Below are positions 33,586-43,700 of a stretch of DNA of 64,000 nt, piece by piece. This DNA is from JBAXXL01 sp037127915 (GTDB taxonomy: Bacteria > Bacteroidota > Ignavibacteria > Kapaibacteriales > UBA2268): contig JBAXXL010000019.1 in NCBI GenBank assembly GCA_037127915.1, positions 10,728 to 74,727 of the forward strand. The letters are read 5' to 3'. The position numbers were made by a program, and so were the translations under genes. Position 1 is the first letter of the stretch. Each line of letters begins with the position of its first letter. The notes under the pieces are model-generated. The model did not search any database and was not told the origin of the DNA. It was given only the letters and a program-made list of their open reading frames with translations.

Positions 33586-33827
33586 AAAATATGGAAGAAG
33601 CGCCCTTGTGAAAAACTCATGTTTATATTAGCCACTTATAAAATAGCAAATATTCTCATTTTATGAAAAAAAATTATTAAGTTATCAGTTTAGGATTTTG
33701 ACGTAACAAGATTATTAATACCAGTCTAAATGATTACTTATCGGATAGTTCCTTGTATTATAGGAATTGGGTTTAGAATGGCCTAAAGAAGTGCGATTTC
33801 GTTAAAAATATTTATTTATTGTTAAAG

Positions 33828-33858
33828 TTTGATTATTAACATATTTTCATTAATTTTG
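33828..33858 (+). promoter_or_regulatory. full promoter of the GLUG-repeat gene (TTTG-N19-TAATTTTG)
   Basis: TTTG at 33828-33831 and TAATTTTG at 33851-33858 are separated by 19 bases, matching the Bacteroidota -33/-7 consensus with its spacing. The start codon TTG at 33893 is 35 bases downstream of the -7 element. Confidence 0.7.
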
Positions 33859-33892
33859 CTATTATTATTACTTCTAAATTGGACAAATAAGT

Positions 33893-35212
33893 TTGAGATT
33901 TATAATTATAGTCTTTTTAACTTTTATAATTTTTGCAGATGCTTCTGCTCAAATTGAACCAGTGGATACTGATGGGAATGGCTTACGGAATATTTCTTCG
34001 CCAGATAACATTCTGTTTCTATCGTTAAACCCCAGTTATTGGGAGTTCAGTTATGAATTAGATAATGACATTGATTTGGTAGATTCAAAATCATGGAATG
34101 AAGGACTCGGTTTTTTACCAATCGGTAATGAAGCAAAACCTTTCACAGGAATATTTGATGGTCATAATTTTATCATATCAAATTTAACAATTAATCGCCC
34201 TAGCGAAGATAATTTAGGTTTTTTTGGAATTACTGCATCTAATGCTGATATTCGAAATGTAAAGTTCACAGTTTCTGATATAAACGGTAATGGATTTATC
34301 GGCATAATAGTAGGTAGAAACTTTGGTGAGTTAGATAATATCTATGCGAATGGTACTATAACAGCAAAGAAAAGTTATGTTGGCGGAATAACAGGCGAAA
34401 ATTCCGGGACGATCCAATATTGTCGAACTAATATCAAAATTAACGGGAGTGAAGCTTACAATGGCGGGGTAGCCGGCGAAAATTATGGCTCCATTTATTA
34501 TTCCCGATCGCTCGGCGAAATCCGAAGCGCATATATAATTGGTGGCTTGGTCGGTGATAACAGCGGTCTTATTTCAAATTGCTATTCGCGGGTAAATATT
34601 TTCGCTGTAGATAATTATATTGGCGGGCTTGCCGGTAGCAACTGGGAAACCGGAAATATTATCAACTCTTATTCTACAGGTGAAGTGAAAGGTTCAGGTT
34701 ATTACCAAGGCGGATTGGTCGGATTCAAGCATAATTCTGCTAAGGATTCAGCTTCATTTTGGGATACAGAGGCAAGCGATATATATGAATCAGTTGGCGG
34801 TGAAGGTAAAACAACGTCTGAAATGAAGGACGCATCCACTTTTATGACTGAAAATTGGGATTTTACTGATGTATGGGCTATATCGTCTACCGTTAATGGA
34901 GGTTACCCGTATCTAAAGTCAAAAACAACATCTACACAAGAAAATGAAATTGTGGTGAAACCTATTATTTCCTTTATTCCAAACATAAACAATGAATCAA
35001 TTAATATCGATATTCATGCTCAAAATAATTCATTTTTCTCACTTTCGATCTATGATTACACAGGTTCTATTGTAATGAAAAATGACATATTTTATTTAAA
35101 CAAGGGGATTAATAAAATTATCCAAAATGTACAAGGTCTTTCGGCAGGTGTTTATTTAGCAGTAATTGAATTAAATGAATCGATATATATAGAGAAATTC
35201 ATTATATATTAA
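33893..35212 (+). CDS. secreted GLUG-repeat protein with T9SS sorting domain
   Basis: The start codon is TTG at 33893, the only start in front of the signal peptide (RFIIIVFLTFIIFADASAQ), giving 439 residues. Residues 120-285 contain about six GLUG-type repeats, for example GGITGENSGTIQYC, GGVAGENYGSIYYS and GGLVGDNSGLISNC, which form a beta-solenoid often found in surface adhesins. A segment with GGYPYLKS follows, then a C-terminal sorting domain (FSLSIYDYTGSIVMKN ... LSAGVYLAVIEL). Surface binding is the usual role of such proteins; the ligand is unknown. Confidence 0.83.
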   Translation: MRFIIIVFLTFIIFADASAQIEPVDTDGNGLRNISSPDNILFLSLNPSYWEFSYELDNDIDLVDSKSWNEGLGFLPIGNEAKPFTGIFDGHNFIISNLTINRPSEDNLGFFGITASNADIRNVKFTVSDINGNGFIGIIVGRNFGELDNIYANGTITAKKSYVGGITGENSGTIQYCRTNIKINGSEAYNGGVAGENYGSIYYSRSLGEIRSAYIIGGLVGDNSGLISNCYSRVNIFAVDNYIGGLAGSNWETGNIINSYSTGEVKGSGYYQGGLVGFKHNSAKDSASFWDTEASDIYESVGGEGKTTSEMKDASTFMTENWDFTDVWAISSTVNGGYPYLKSKTTSTQENEIVVKPIISFIPNINNESINIDIHAQNNSFFSLSIYDYTGSIVMKNDIFYLNKGINKIIQNVQGLSAGVYLAVIELNESIYIEKFIIY

Positions 35213-35222
35213 AAATAAAAAA

Positions 35223-35248
35223 CGTTCCCAAGCTAGAGCTCGGGAACG
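35223..35248. terminator. REP-like hairpin between convergent genes
   Basis: CGTTCCC and GGGAACG flank the inner pair AGCT/AGCT, giving a nearly perfect 12-bp stem. It lies between the GLUG gene and the convergent LRR gene and could end both transcripts. It belongs to the CGTTC...GAACG repeat group. Confidence 0.6.
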
Positions 35249-35283
35249 TGATAAATCATTTACAATTTAGAATTAATAATTGT

Positions 35284-36222
35284 TTATCCTTCCCATTCGA
35301 TAACCTGCGGCCCAAACAAAGATTTGATTCTTTCCTTTTCTCCATTATCAAACTCGTTACGGGTTAAGCTAAGTTTCTTAAGATTTTTCAGATTGGATAT
35401 TGATTCCGGTAATGTTTTTAGATAATTATATCCTAAACGAAGCTCTTCCAAATTTGTTAATTCTCCAAGATTCGCCGGTAATGTAGTCAATTCGTTTTCG
35501 TACATTAACGCTTTTTTAAGCTCAGTTAATTCGCAAAAGCTTTCCGGTAATGTTTCCAATATGTTTTTATAAGCGCGGAATTTTTGCAGTGATTTTAATT
35601 TCCCGATATTTTCCGGTAATTCAATCAAGTTGTTTTCGTGAATTTCTAATTTTACCAAATTTGGCAGATCGCAAATTTCATTTGGGAGTTTTGATAGAAA
35701 ATTACCCGGTATGCGCAATTTTTCGAGCTGAGTTAATTTGGAAATTGTTGTAGGAATAGCCATTAGGTTGTTTTCGCTTACGACCAATTCAGTGAGTTTT
35801 GATAAGTTGCCGATTGTATCGGGTAGTGATTCTAAATGGTTATTGCTTAAGCCTAAGCGTTCCAAGTTAGTTAGTTCACCTATTTCGTCCGGCAAAGTCT
35901 TAAGATTATTCCAGCTTATCACAAGAACTTTTAGATTTTGCAGATTTTTTATTTCCGCGGGTATCTTTTCTATTAAATTGCCGCTCAATTCGAGTTTTTC
36001 CAATTTTGTCAATTTCGCTATATCAGCGGGCAGTTCTTCGATTTCATTATTCCAAAGTATTAATTCTTTAAGATTATGGAATGTAAATACTTCCTCCGGA
36101 ATACTTTCCAGAGATTTAAAATGCAAGTCAAGAACCTCCACAGCGTCGGGTTCTTTTACTGCAGTTTTAATTGAGTAAAAAACTCGGTTTTCCTTAATAT
36201 CGTTCATAGCTCTTAGCCTCAT
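35284..36222 (-). CDS. leucine-rich repeat protein
   Basis: This protein of about 312 residues has no signal peptide, so it is probably cytoplasmic. From about residue 28 to 295 it consists of some eleven to twelve LRRs of 23 residues (NLKELILWNNEIEELPADIAKLT type, with LP at the turn), the class shared by plant-like and Leptospira LRR proteins. The short C-terminal cap ends in VIEWEG. ATG codons at 36222 and 36207 are both possible; a TTG at 36225 is less likely. Such repeats are protein-binding scaffolds; the partner is not evident. Confidence 0.82.
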   Translation of the reverse strand: MRLRAMNDIKENRVFYSIKTAVKEPDAVEVLDLHFKSLESIPEEVFTFHNLKELILWNNEIEELPADIAKLTKLEKLELSGNLIEKIPAEIKNLQNLKVLVISWNNLKTLPDEIGELTNLERLGLSNNHLESLPDTIGNLSKLTELVVSENNLMAIPTTISKLTQLEKLRIPGNFLSKLPNEICDLPNLVKLEIHENNLIELPENIGKLKSLQKFRAYKNILETLPESFCELTELKKALMYENELTTLPANLGELTNLEELRLGYNYLKTLPESISNLKNLKKLSLTRNEFDNGEKERIKSLFGPQVIEWEG

Positions 36223-36320
36223 CAAATAATAATAAATTTGTTACATTATAAAAGCAATATAATATAATTTATAAAAATAAAAAAAAAAACAGCTTATTTT
36301 GCATTATTTTTACAAATAAT

Positions 36321-36351
36321 TTTGTCAATAAAATAAATCTTACTATTTTTG
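36321..36351 (+). promoter_or_regulatory. promoter of the tRNA operon (TTTG-N19-TATTTTTG)
   Basis: TTTG at 36321-36324 and TATTTTTG at 36344-36351 have exactly the 19-base spacing of the Bacteroidota consensus. The first tRNA begins 38 bases downstream of the -7 element. Confidence 0.7.
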
Positions 36352-36388
36352 TATTCCGTTCTTTTGCCAGTTGGCAGGATTTATCTCT

Positions 36389-36461
<73 letters not shown>

Positions 36462-36479
36462 CAAGAAGAAAAATATTAT

Positions 36480-36553
36480 GGGGTCGTAGCTCAGTTGGTT
36501 AGAGCGCTTGCCTGTCACGCAAGAGGCCGCGAGTTCGAGTCTCGTCGACCCCG
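36480..36553 (+). tRNA. tRNA-Asp (anticodon GTC)
   Basis: The acceptor arms GGGGTCG and CGACCCC pair perfectly. The anticodon stem CTTGC/GCAAG holds GTC, and the T loop is GTTCGAG. CCA is not encoded. It lies 18 bases after tRNA-Ala and is probably co-transcribed. Confidence 0.95.
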
Positions 36554-36560
36554 CAAAAAA

Positions 36561-36592
36561 ATGAATTCATTTCGATGAATTCATTTTTTTTT
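36561..36592 (+). terminator. Rho-independent terminator of the tRNA operon
   Basis: ATGAATTCAT repeats itself as a perfect palindromic 10-bp stem around a TTCG tetraloop and is followed by eight T residues. Confidence 0.9.
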
Positions 36593-36950
36593 CTTAAACG
36601 TTTTCAAATCATCAAATCTTACTTCGATAATCGGATAATTAATATCCTCAAAAATTAACACAATTTTGTTGTTCGGACTATAGTAATTTATAAACAGTAT
36701 AATTAGAAATTAGATATTACTTTTATTATTCACACTTATAATCGTGAAATTTTGGCTTAATTATTGTTTATTTTAATGAATATATTTATATTTGCATAAT
36801 AAAAATAATCAAAATAATAGATTTATTTTTTTTAAAAAACAAATAATATTCATAAGTTTGTAGTAAAATAGAACAAACAAAATGTTTTTTTGACTACAAC
36901 TTGTGTCGTACCAAAAAAAATATTTTCCTGAAATTTTTGAGAATTGTTCT
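36593..36950 (+). promoter_or_regulatory. AT-rich leader region of the next operon
   Basis: No gene is visible here. Two octamers match TAnnTTTG: TATATTTG at 36787-36794 and TAAGTTTG at 36853-36860, the latter about 90 bases before the ATG at 36951. Either may be the promoter of the next two genes. Confidence 0.4.
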
Positions 36951-37754
36951 ATGAAAAGATTTTTTACTTTATTAGCTATATTAATAATATGGGCCCTCAA
37001 CGCCTCAGCGGATTTGACTCCTGCTCGTATCACAGTAACTACAAGTACGCCCAGCCCATCAACTGCACGACAGCTTACTCTTGATGTATTAAATTCAAGT
37101 GGTGAATCTCTTGGTTTATCTTTTAGCAAAGGTATTGTTAAAACTGATGAAGGTGGTGTTTTATCATTCGTTATGAATTCAAGCGATTTAGCAATTGCCT
37201 CACCTAATACACCATGGACAAATTTAACTTACCATCCTAACGATTTAATCCGCATTACATACAATAATGTTGTTCTAAGTATCGAGCGGATGGAAACTGT
37301 ATATGCTAAGCAAGGTCTATTTGGAGCAAATATAGACGCCGGGGAAATTGAACCAAGTGCTAATGGTAATGTTTTATCAACTAATAGTTCGGGTGTTACA
37401 TCTTGGCAACCGGCAACCGAAGTATTAAAAACAGCTACGATGAATTGGTTCTTTATGCCATCCGTTGCGTTAGATGTAGCAGATCCTATTAATGGTGAAC
37501 TTAGAACAGTAGATTTATATGCGAAATTTACTGCGCAGTTTACAAACCCAATGTATAAAAACGCAAGCGCACCTTCCGGATATGGAGTTCTTCCTACTCT
37601 TCCACCCGCAAGTGCATTTAACTATTATATTACCTATTATGATAATACTGTTTTTAGCATCCAATCTCTATCTGACACAGGGGTTCTTACATATTATGTA
37701 ATTGGTACAGCTACGGAAGCGACTTATGTAAATATAATATTCGTAATACAATAA
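36951..37754 (+). CDS. secreted protein of unknown function preceding the giant repeat protein
   Basis: The ATG at 36951 gives 267 residues with a clear signal peptide (MKRFFTLLAILIIWALNASA). The frame is open further upstream but without sense. The mature protein begins with a domain TPARITVTTSTPSPSTARQLTLDV, and near residue 125 has the stretch EPSANGNVLSTNSSGVTSWQPA, similar to linkers seen in tail-fibre and surface-fibre proteins. The C-terminal part is beta-rich (YYVIGTATEATYVNIIFVIQ). There is no T9SS sorting domain. It lies 40 bases before the 2450-residue gene and may work with it. Confidence 0.6.
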   Translation: MKRFFTLLAILIIWALNASADLTPARITVTTSTPSPSTARQLTLDVLNSSGESLGLSFSKGIVKTDEGGVLSFVMNSSDLAIASPNTPWTNLTYHPNDLIRITYNNVVLSIERMETVYAKQGLFGANIDAGEIEPSANGNVLSTNSSGVTSWQPATEVLKTATMNWFFMPSVALDVADPINGELRTVDLYAKFTAQFTNPMYKNASAPSGYGVLPTLPPASAFNYYITYYDNTVFSIQSLSDTGVLTYYVIGTATEATYVNIIFVIQ

Positions 37755-37794
37755 TTTAACTGAATTTTCTGAAATAACCTTAAATATAAATATT

Positions 37795-40700
37795 ATGAAA
37801 ATTTCAAATGCAATTAAAAACATAGTGCTTTTAGTGCTGATTTCTTTGTTTTTTCCCCATTCATCAGTTTTTGCAGATGCCACTAAAACAGTTGGTTCTA
37901 CCGGTGCTGATTATTCAACGTTGAAACTTGCTTTCGATGCTATTAATACCGGAGCTATTAAGGGAAATATAACTCTACAAATAATTGCCAGCACGACAGA
38001 ATCCGCAATAGCATCCATCAATGCAAGTGGAAGCGGGGGTGCCGATTACACTGCTGTAAATATATATCCAACTATTACGGGATTGTCAATTTCTGCTAAT
38101 TACAATAACCCGCTAATACAGTTTTTTGGTGGGGATAATATTATAATAGATGGGCGGGTAGGTGGAACAGGTTCAACTGCCGATTTAACAATCATTAATA
38201 CCAATACCGGAAGCTTCTCATCAGCAATAAAATATGTAAACTCCGCCGAGAATAATATAATAAAATACAGTTATCTGAAGTCATCTTGTTATAGTACTGG
38301 TGTTGGAATTATTAATTTCACTTCTTCAAATGTCGGCAATGGAAATGATAATAATATTGTTGAATATTGCAATATTACCAACGCCGGAGGCAACAGACCA
38401 ATAAACGCAATTTTTACATCAGGTGGTTCTGGGCGTGAAAACAGTGGAAACATTATCAGGAATAATAACATTTATAATATCTTGAATCCAAATGGCAGTT
38501 CGAATGGGATAAATATTTCATATTTATCTACAGATTGGACAATTTCTGGCAATAGTTTTTATGAAACAACCCCAATCAATCCTACCGGTGCCCATAAATA
38601 TTATCCGCTAATGATTAACACTGGAACTAACACAATTAGGAATAATTATATTGGAGGCAGCGAAAAATTATGCGGAGGTACAGCAATGACTATAAGCGCT
38701 AATACAACGCATTATTTTTGCGGAATATTCATAAATGGAGGAACATCAAGTGCTTCTATTGTAGAAAACAACACTATTGCGAACATTAATTATACAAGTG
38801 TGGAAGATAATCCATGGGATGGAATATTTGTAAATTCTGGGTTGGTAAATGTAACCGGAAACACAATCGGAGCTACAACTGGTATTAATTCCATAGTTAT
38901 TACAACACCACTCCCCGCGGCTACTGCAACAATTACAGCTGGTGTTGTTAATAATACTATAAATATAATCGGAGGAGGTAGTGGTTATACAACAGCGCCA
39001 ATAATTTCATTTTCAGTTGCAGGAAGTACTATCCCTGCTACAGCCACAGCTATTCTGACAGGCGGAGTTGTAACCAGTATAACAGTAACCGATGGAGGAA
39101 GCGGTTATACCAGTGCTCCCAATGTCTATTTTGATGCTCAAAGTAATAACTATTCTACTTCGCACGGAATTCTGAATGCAAGTGCATCAATTATTAACAT
39201 AACAAATAATAATATAGGCTCAATAACAACTGTTGGGTCAAATACTTATTCTCACGGTTTTGAATCAATGTATATGCGTGGGGTAAATGGAACTATCACC
39301 ATTAGTGATAATTTAGTAGGCAGTTTAAGCACATCGAACAGTATTGAAACAAGCTCAACTGCTGGTTCATCGCTACAAAAGCAAGATGTTTACGGAATAT
39401 ATAGTTCAAATATTGGAGTTACTTCAATAACTGGAAATACAGTTGCGAATTTGCATAATGCTTATATAGGAATAAATTCAGGTACAAGAGCTAGGGGAAT
39501 TCAGACGACGGCTGGCTCTAATATAATACAAAACAATACAGTAAGAAATATTTCTACAGCGAGTGGACAATCATCGGGTGGTTCAGCCGCTTCCGTAATT
39601 GGAATTTCTCAAACTTGTCCTACTGAAGGAACAACCCAAACAATTACCGGGAATACAATATATGATTTGTATAATACACACGCAACCGCCAAGGTTTATG
39701 TTTGTGGCTTGTATTATGCTGGTCCGCCTTCCGGCATACATACTGTTTCTGCTAACTTTATTCGTAGCTTATCGGTCTTATCATCTGATATAAGCGCTTC
39801 TATTTATGGAATTGGTATGAATAGCGGTGTTGCAACTTGTGCCAATAATATTATTAATATAGGTAGTAATTCACTTGGTTACCTAATAAATGGGATATGG
39901 GATGGTACATCTGCAGGAAATAATGTCAACTTTTATTTTAACACTGTATATTTAGGTGGTAGTGTTACTTCGGGGGTAACTTCACCAACTGCAGCTTTAA
40001 GCAATGCGAACAATACTTCAATACGAAATTACCGGAATAATATTCTGTATAATGCCCGAACAGGAGGCACCACAGGTAAACACTATGCAATCGTTTTAGC
40101 AGGTACAGCAACCACAACTATTGATAATAACGACTACTTTTTTGTTGGGACAATGCTTGGCAAGATAGGTACCTTAGAAAAAGCAAATTTAACCGCTTGG
40201 AAAGCGGGAACCATTCAGGATGTAAACAGTCTAAGCATTAACCCAGTATTTACCATCCCAGGTGGAACATCTGCACTGGATTATTATACTTCCGCATCTT
40301 TACTTGGCGTTACAGGTACAGGCATTACGGTTGATTATGCAGGGCTTGGCAGATCGGCTACACCCAAAATGGGCGCTTTGGAAAACAATAATTATGTTTG
40401 GCAGGGAGGCACAAGCAATGTTTATGGTCTTGCAGCAAACTGGGTAGGTAATGTTGTCCCGCATGATGGTGCTGACATCTCTTTTGCAAATGCACCAGAT
40501 AACGATTGTTATTTAGATATAAACAGAAGAGTTGGGGATGTTACTAACGCCCAAAGCTCAAAAAAACTAGTGCTAAATGGATATGAGCTTACGATAGATG
40601 GCGATTTAGTTTTCTCGAATGGTGCTCAGATAGATGCCACTTCTTCTTCATCCAAAGTTATTTTTGCAGGTAATTCAACACAAAGTATCCCAAGTGGTTC

Positions 40701-43700
40701 ATTTGTTAGCAATACGGTTGATTTTTTAACGATAAACAATAATAATGGATTATCATTAAACGGAAATCTAACTATAAATAGTGGCATTGCACTTACGGCA
40801 GGGAATTTTGCTATTGGTCCCAATACATTGACATTCAACGGTGTTGTTACTGATATGACAGGTAGCGTTACAGGTGGAAGCTCTACTAATATGATTATAG
40901 GCGGTACCGGAGGAATAATAAATATGCCGGCTTTCACACTAAATAATTTGACTATAAACCGCGCAAGCGGTGTTGGTTTATATGGGAATTTGGACTTGGT
41001 TGGCACACTTACATTGACAAATGGTGTACTTAATGTAGGTGCTAACATATTGACCATTGTAAAAACACCCATACGGACTAGTGGAAGTATTAACTCAAGT
41101 AATTCGGCGGCAAGCGTTATTTTTAATAATGCAAGTGCTATAGCTTTGCCCGCATCAATTTTTTCAGCTGATATTAACAATTTGAGTTTAACAGGAGCAG
41201 GCGGTATCACTTCACCGAGTGATATTACTGTAAATGGTGTATTAAATTTGACAAATGTAAATCCGTCTGCAACAAAAGGTATATTGGATATGTGGGATGG
41301 TGCGGAAATGAAAACCTTAACAATGGGACCTAACGCAACAACGGTTGGAGCAGGAGATGTAACAGGAATAGTAACACGAACATCGTTCACTATTAATACT
41401 CCCTATAGTTTTGGTAATGAATTTACGACTATAAATATGGAAGCCGGTGGTACATTGCCAAGTACTTTGAGCGTAAAAATAGTATTGACCAACACCAATC
41501 AAAGTTGGATGTCAGCTGCAATTCACCGCTATTATGATATTATTCAAACTGGGGGCAATAGTTCTACCAAAGTAACAACCAATCTTCATTATTTAGATAG
41601 TGAACTTAATGGTACTACAGAAGGCAATTTAGATTTATACGATTATCATATCACAGCTTCACCTCCACATTTAGACGACCACGGACGTTCAAATGATAAT
41701 GTTACTTCAAATTGGGTTGGATTAGGCAATATGAGTTTAACATATATTGCCAAAGGAATAACGTTTGATGTTAAGTATTGGACTTTGGGAACTTCTTCGG
41801 CGGCCAATTTTACTTGGCTCGGAGCGGCAGGTTCAACCTGGGGAAACACAGCTAATTGGGTAGGTGGGGTGGTCCCGGGTTCTGGAAATCACGTTGTTAT
41901 TCCGGATGCAACCACAACTCCAAGTGACCCGGAATTAGCTGCAACAGCAACTATTGGTTATTTGCTTATTCAACCTAGGGGCATATTAAATGGTGGCACA
42001 GGAACTACATTAACTATCGACGGTGGCTATTTTGAGGGTGGGGGCTCAACTTCGTGGGATAATGCTGGAACTTTTAATCCAGGCACAAGTACCGTTGTAT
42101 TTACTAATGCCAAGGCTACTATGGCAGACCCAACCAATTTCTATAATGTTACTGTTGCCGACGGAGCTAAACTCAGCTTAGGAACTGATAATATTATGAG
42201 AATTGCAGGAGCGCTCTCGCTTTCATCTACTGGTGTCCTAAATGCTGCCAATACTAATAATACAATTGAATTCAATGGTACAGACCAGACAATTATTAAT
42301 CCCAACGGTTCAACACCAGGATATTATAATCTTATCGTCAGCGGAAGCGGAGCCAAAACCCTTCCGCCAACAGCTTTGTCGGTTTTAGGAGATTTCACTA
42401 CATTGGGTACAGCTACGGCAACCGCCGGCTCTGCGATGACAATCGGAGGAGAACTCACGATTGCTGAAGGTTCAACTTTTGCAACGGGGGCATTTAACCA
42501 CACTGTTAGCGGCCCCTTTGATAATAGCGGCACTTTTACTGCCACAGCAGGATATTCCATTACTTTAAATGGCTCTTCTGCCCAATCCATTTACGGAACT
42601 GCCACAACAACATTCCAAAAACTAATTATTGATAACAGCAATGATGTTACACTTTTATCGAATGTTAATGTCAATGAGGGACTCACGCTTACAAATGGTA
42701 CCCTAAACATTGGTACAACTACTTTTGGAATTAATGGAACTATAAGTAAAACAGCGGGGTTTTTAAATGCAAGTCCATTATCTTCGCTTGTTTTTGGTGG
42801 AACGAGCGCAATAACGCTAAACAATGATTTGTTTACCAATCCACCAATTATTAATAATCTTACCATAAACAGGTCTGGTGGAGTAACACTCGGCAACCAA
42901 AATATGACTATTAATGGCTTATTAGATTTACCTTCAGGAACATTTCGTCTTGGTGAAAATACACTTACAATTGCAGGAAGTTCGCCGACAAGAACAACTG
43001 GTAATATAGATGCAAGAAATGCCGGTTTAATCTTGACCTTTACGAACATAGACCCGATTATACTGCCAGCTTCAATTTTCTTAGAATCTGTCCATAATAT
43101 GACAATAAATGGAGCGGGTGGTATTACTTCAAAAGGTGATTTCACATTAACGGGTATTCTTTATTTGCAAAGTGCCAATCCATCTGATACAAAAGGCAGT
43201 CTCGATATGCGAGATGGTACTGAAATAAAAACTCTTACAATGGGTGCCGATGCCACTACAATCGGAATTGGCGATGTTACAGGTATTGTTAAACGCACAA
43301 CATTTGTTGCAAATACTCCTTATTCTTTCGGCAACCAATTTACCAATATAAGCTTTGCAACCGGCGGCACATATCCTACTGAAATAAAAGCGAAAATAAG
43401 TATTGGCACATCTCCGGTATGGAAAGCAGATGCAGTAAACCGTTTATATGACTTCGTACAAACTGGCGGGTCCGGATGTCTTGCCACAATCGCAACGCAT
43501 TACTTGGATACAGAACTTAACGGAAATGTGGAAAAGGAATTGGTGCATTGGACTTACGGCACTGATGGGCAACTACCGAGTGGTTTATATGAATGGGGGC
43601 ATTCTAACTCAAATCAAATTGATAATTGGATAGAAATTTCAAATATTAGCATTGAACATTTCCCAACTAGTTTTGGTAAGTTAGAAAACACACTCGCTAA

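Noticed and set aside
40626..43145. Long minus-strand frames (254 and 184 codons) inside the giant gene
   Set aside because: They lie antisense to a continuous 2450-codon gene with a signal peptide and repeats. Their translations are Val/Pro/Leu-rich mirror images of the Thr/Gly/Asn-rich repeats.
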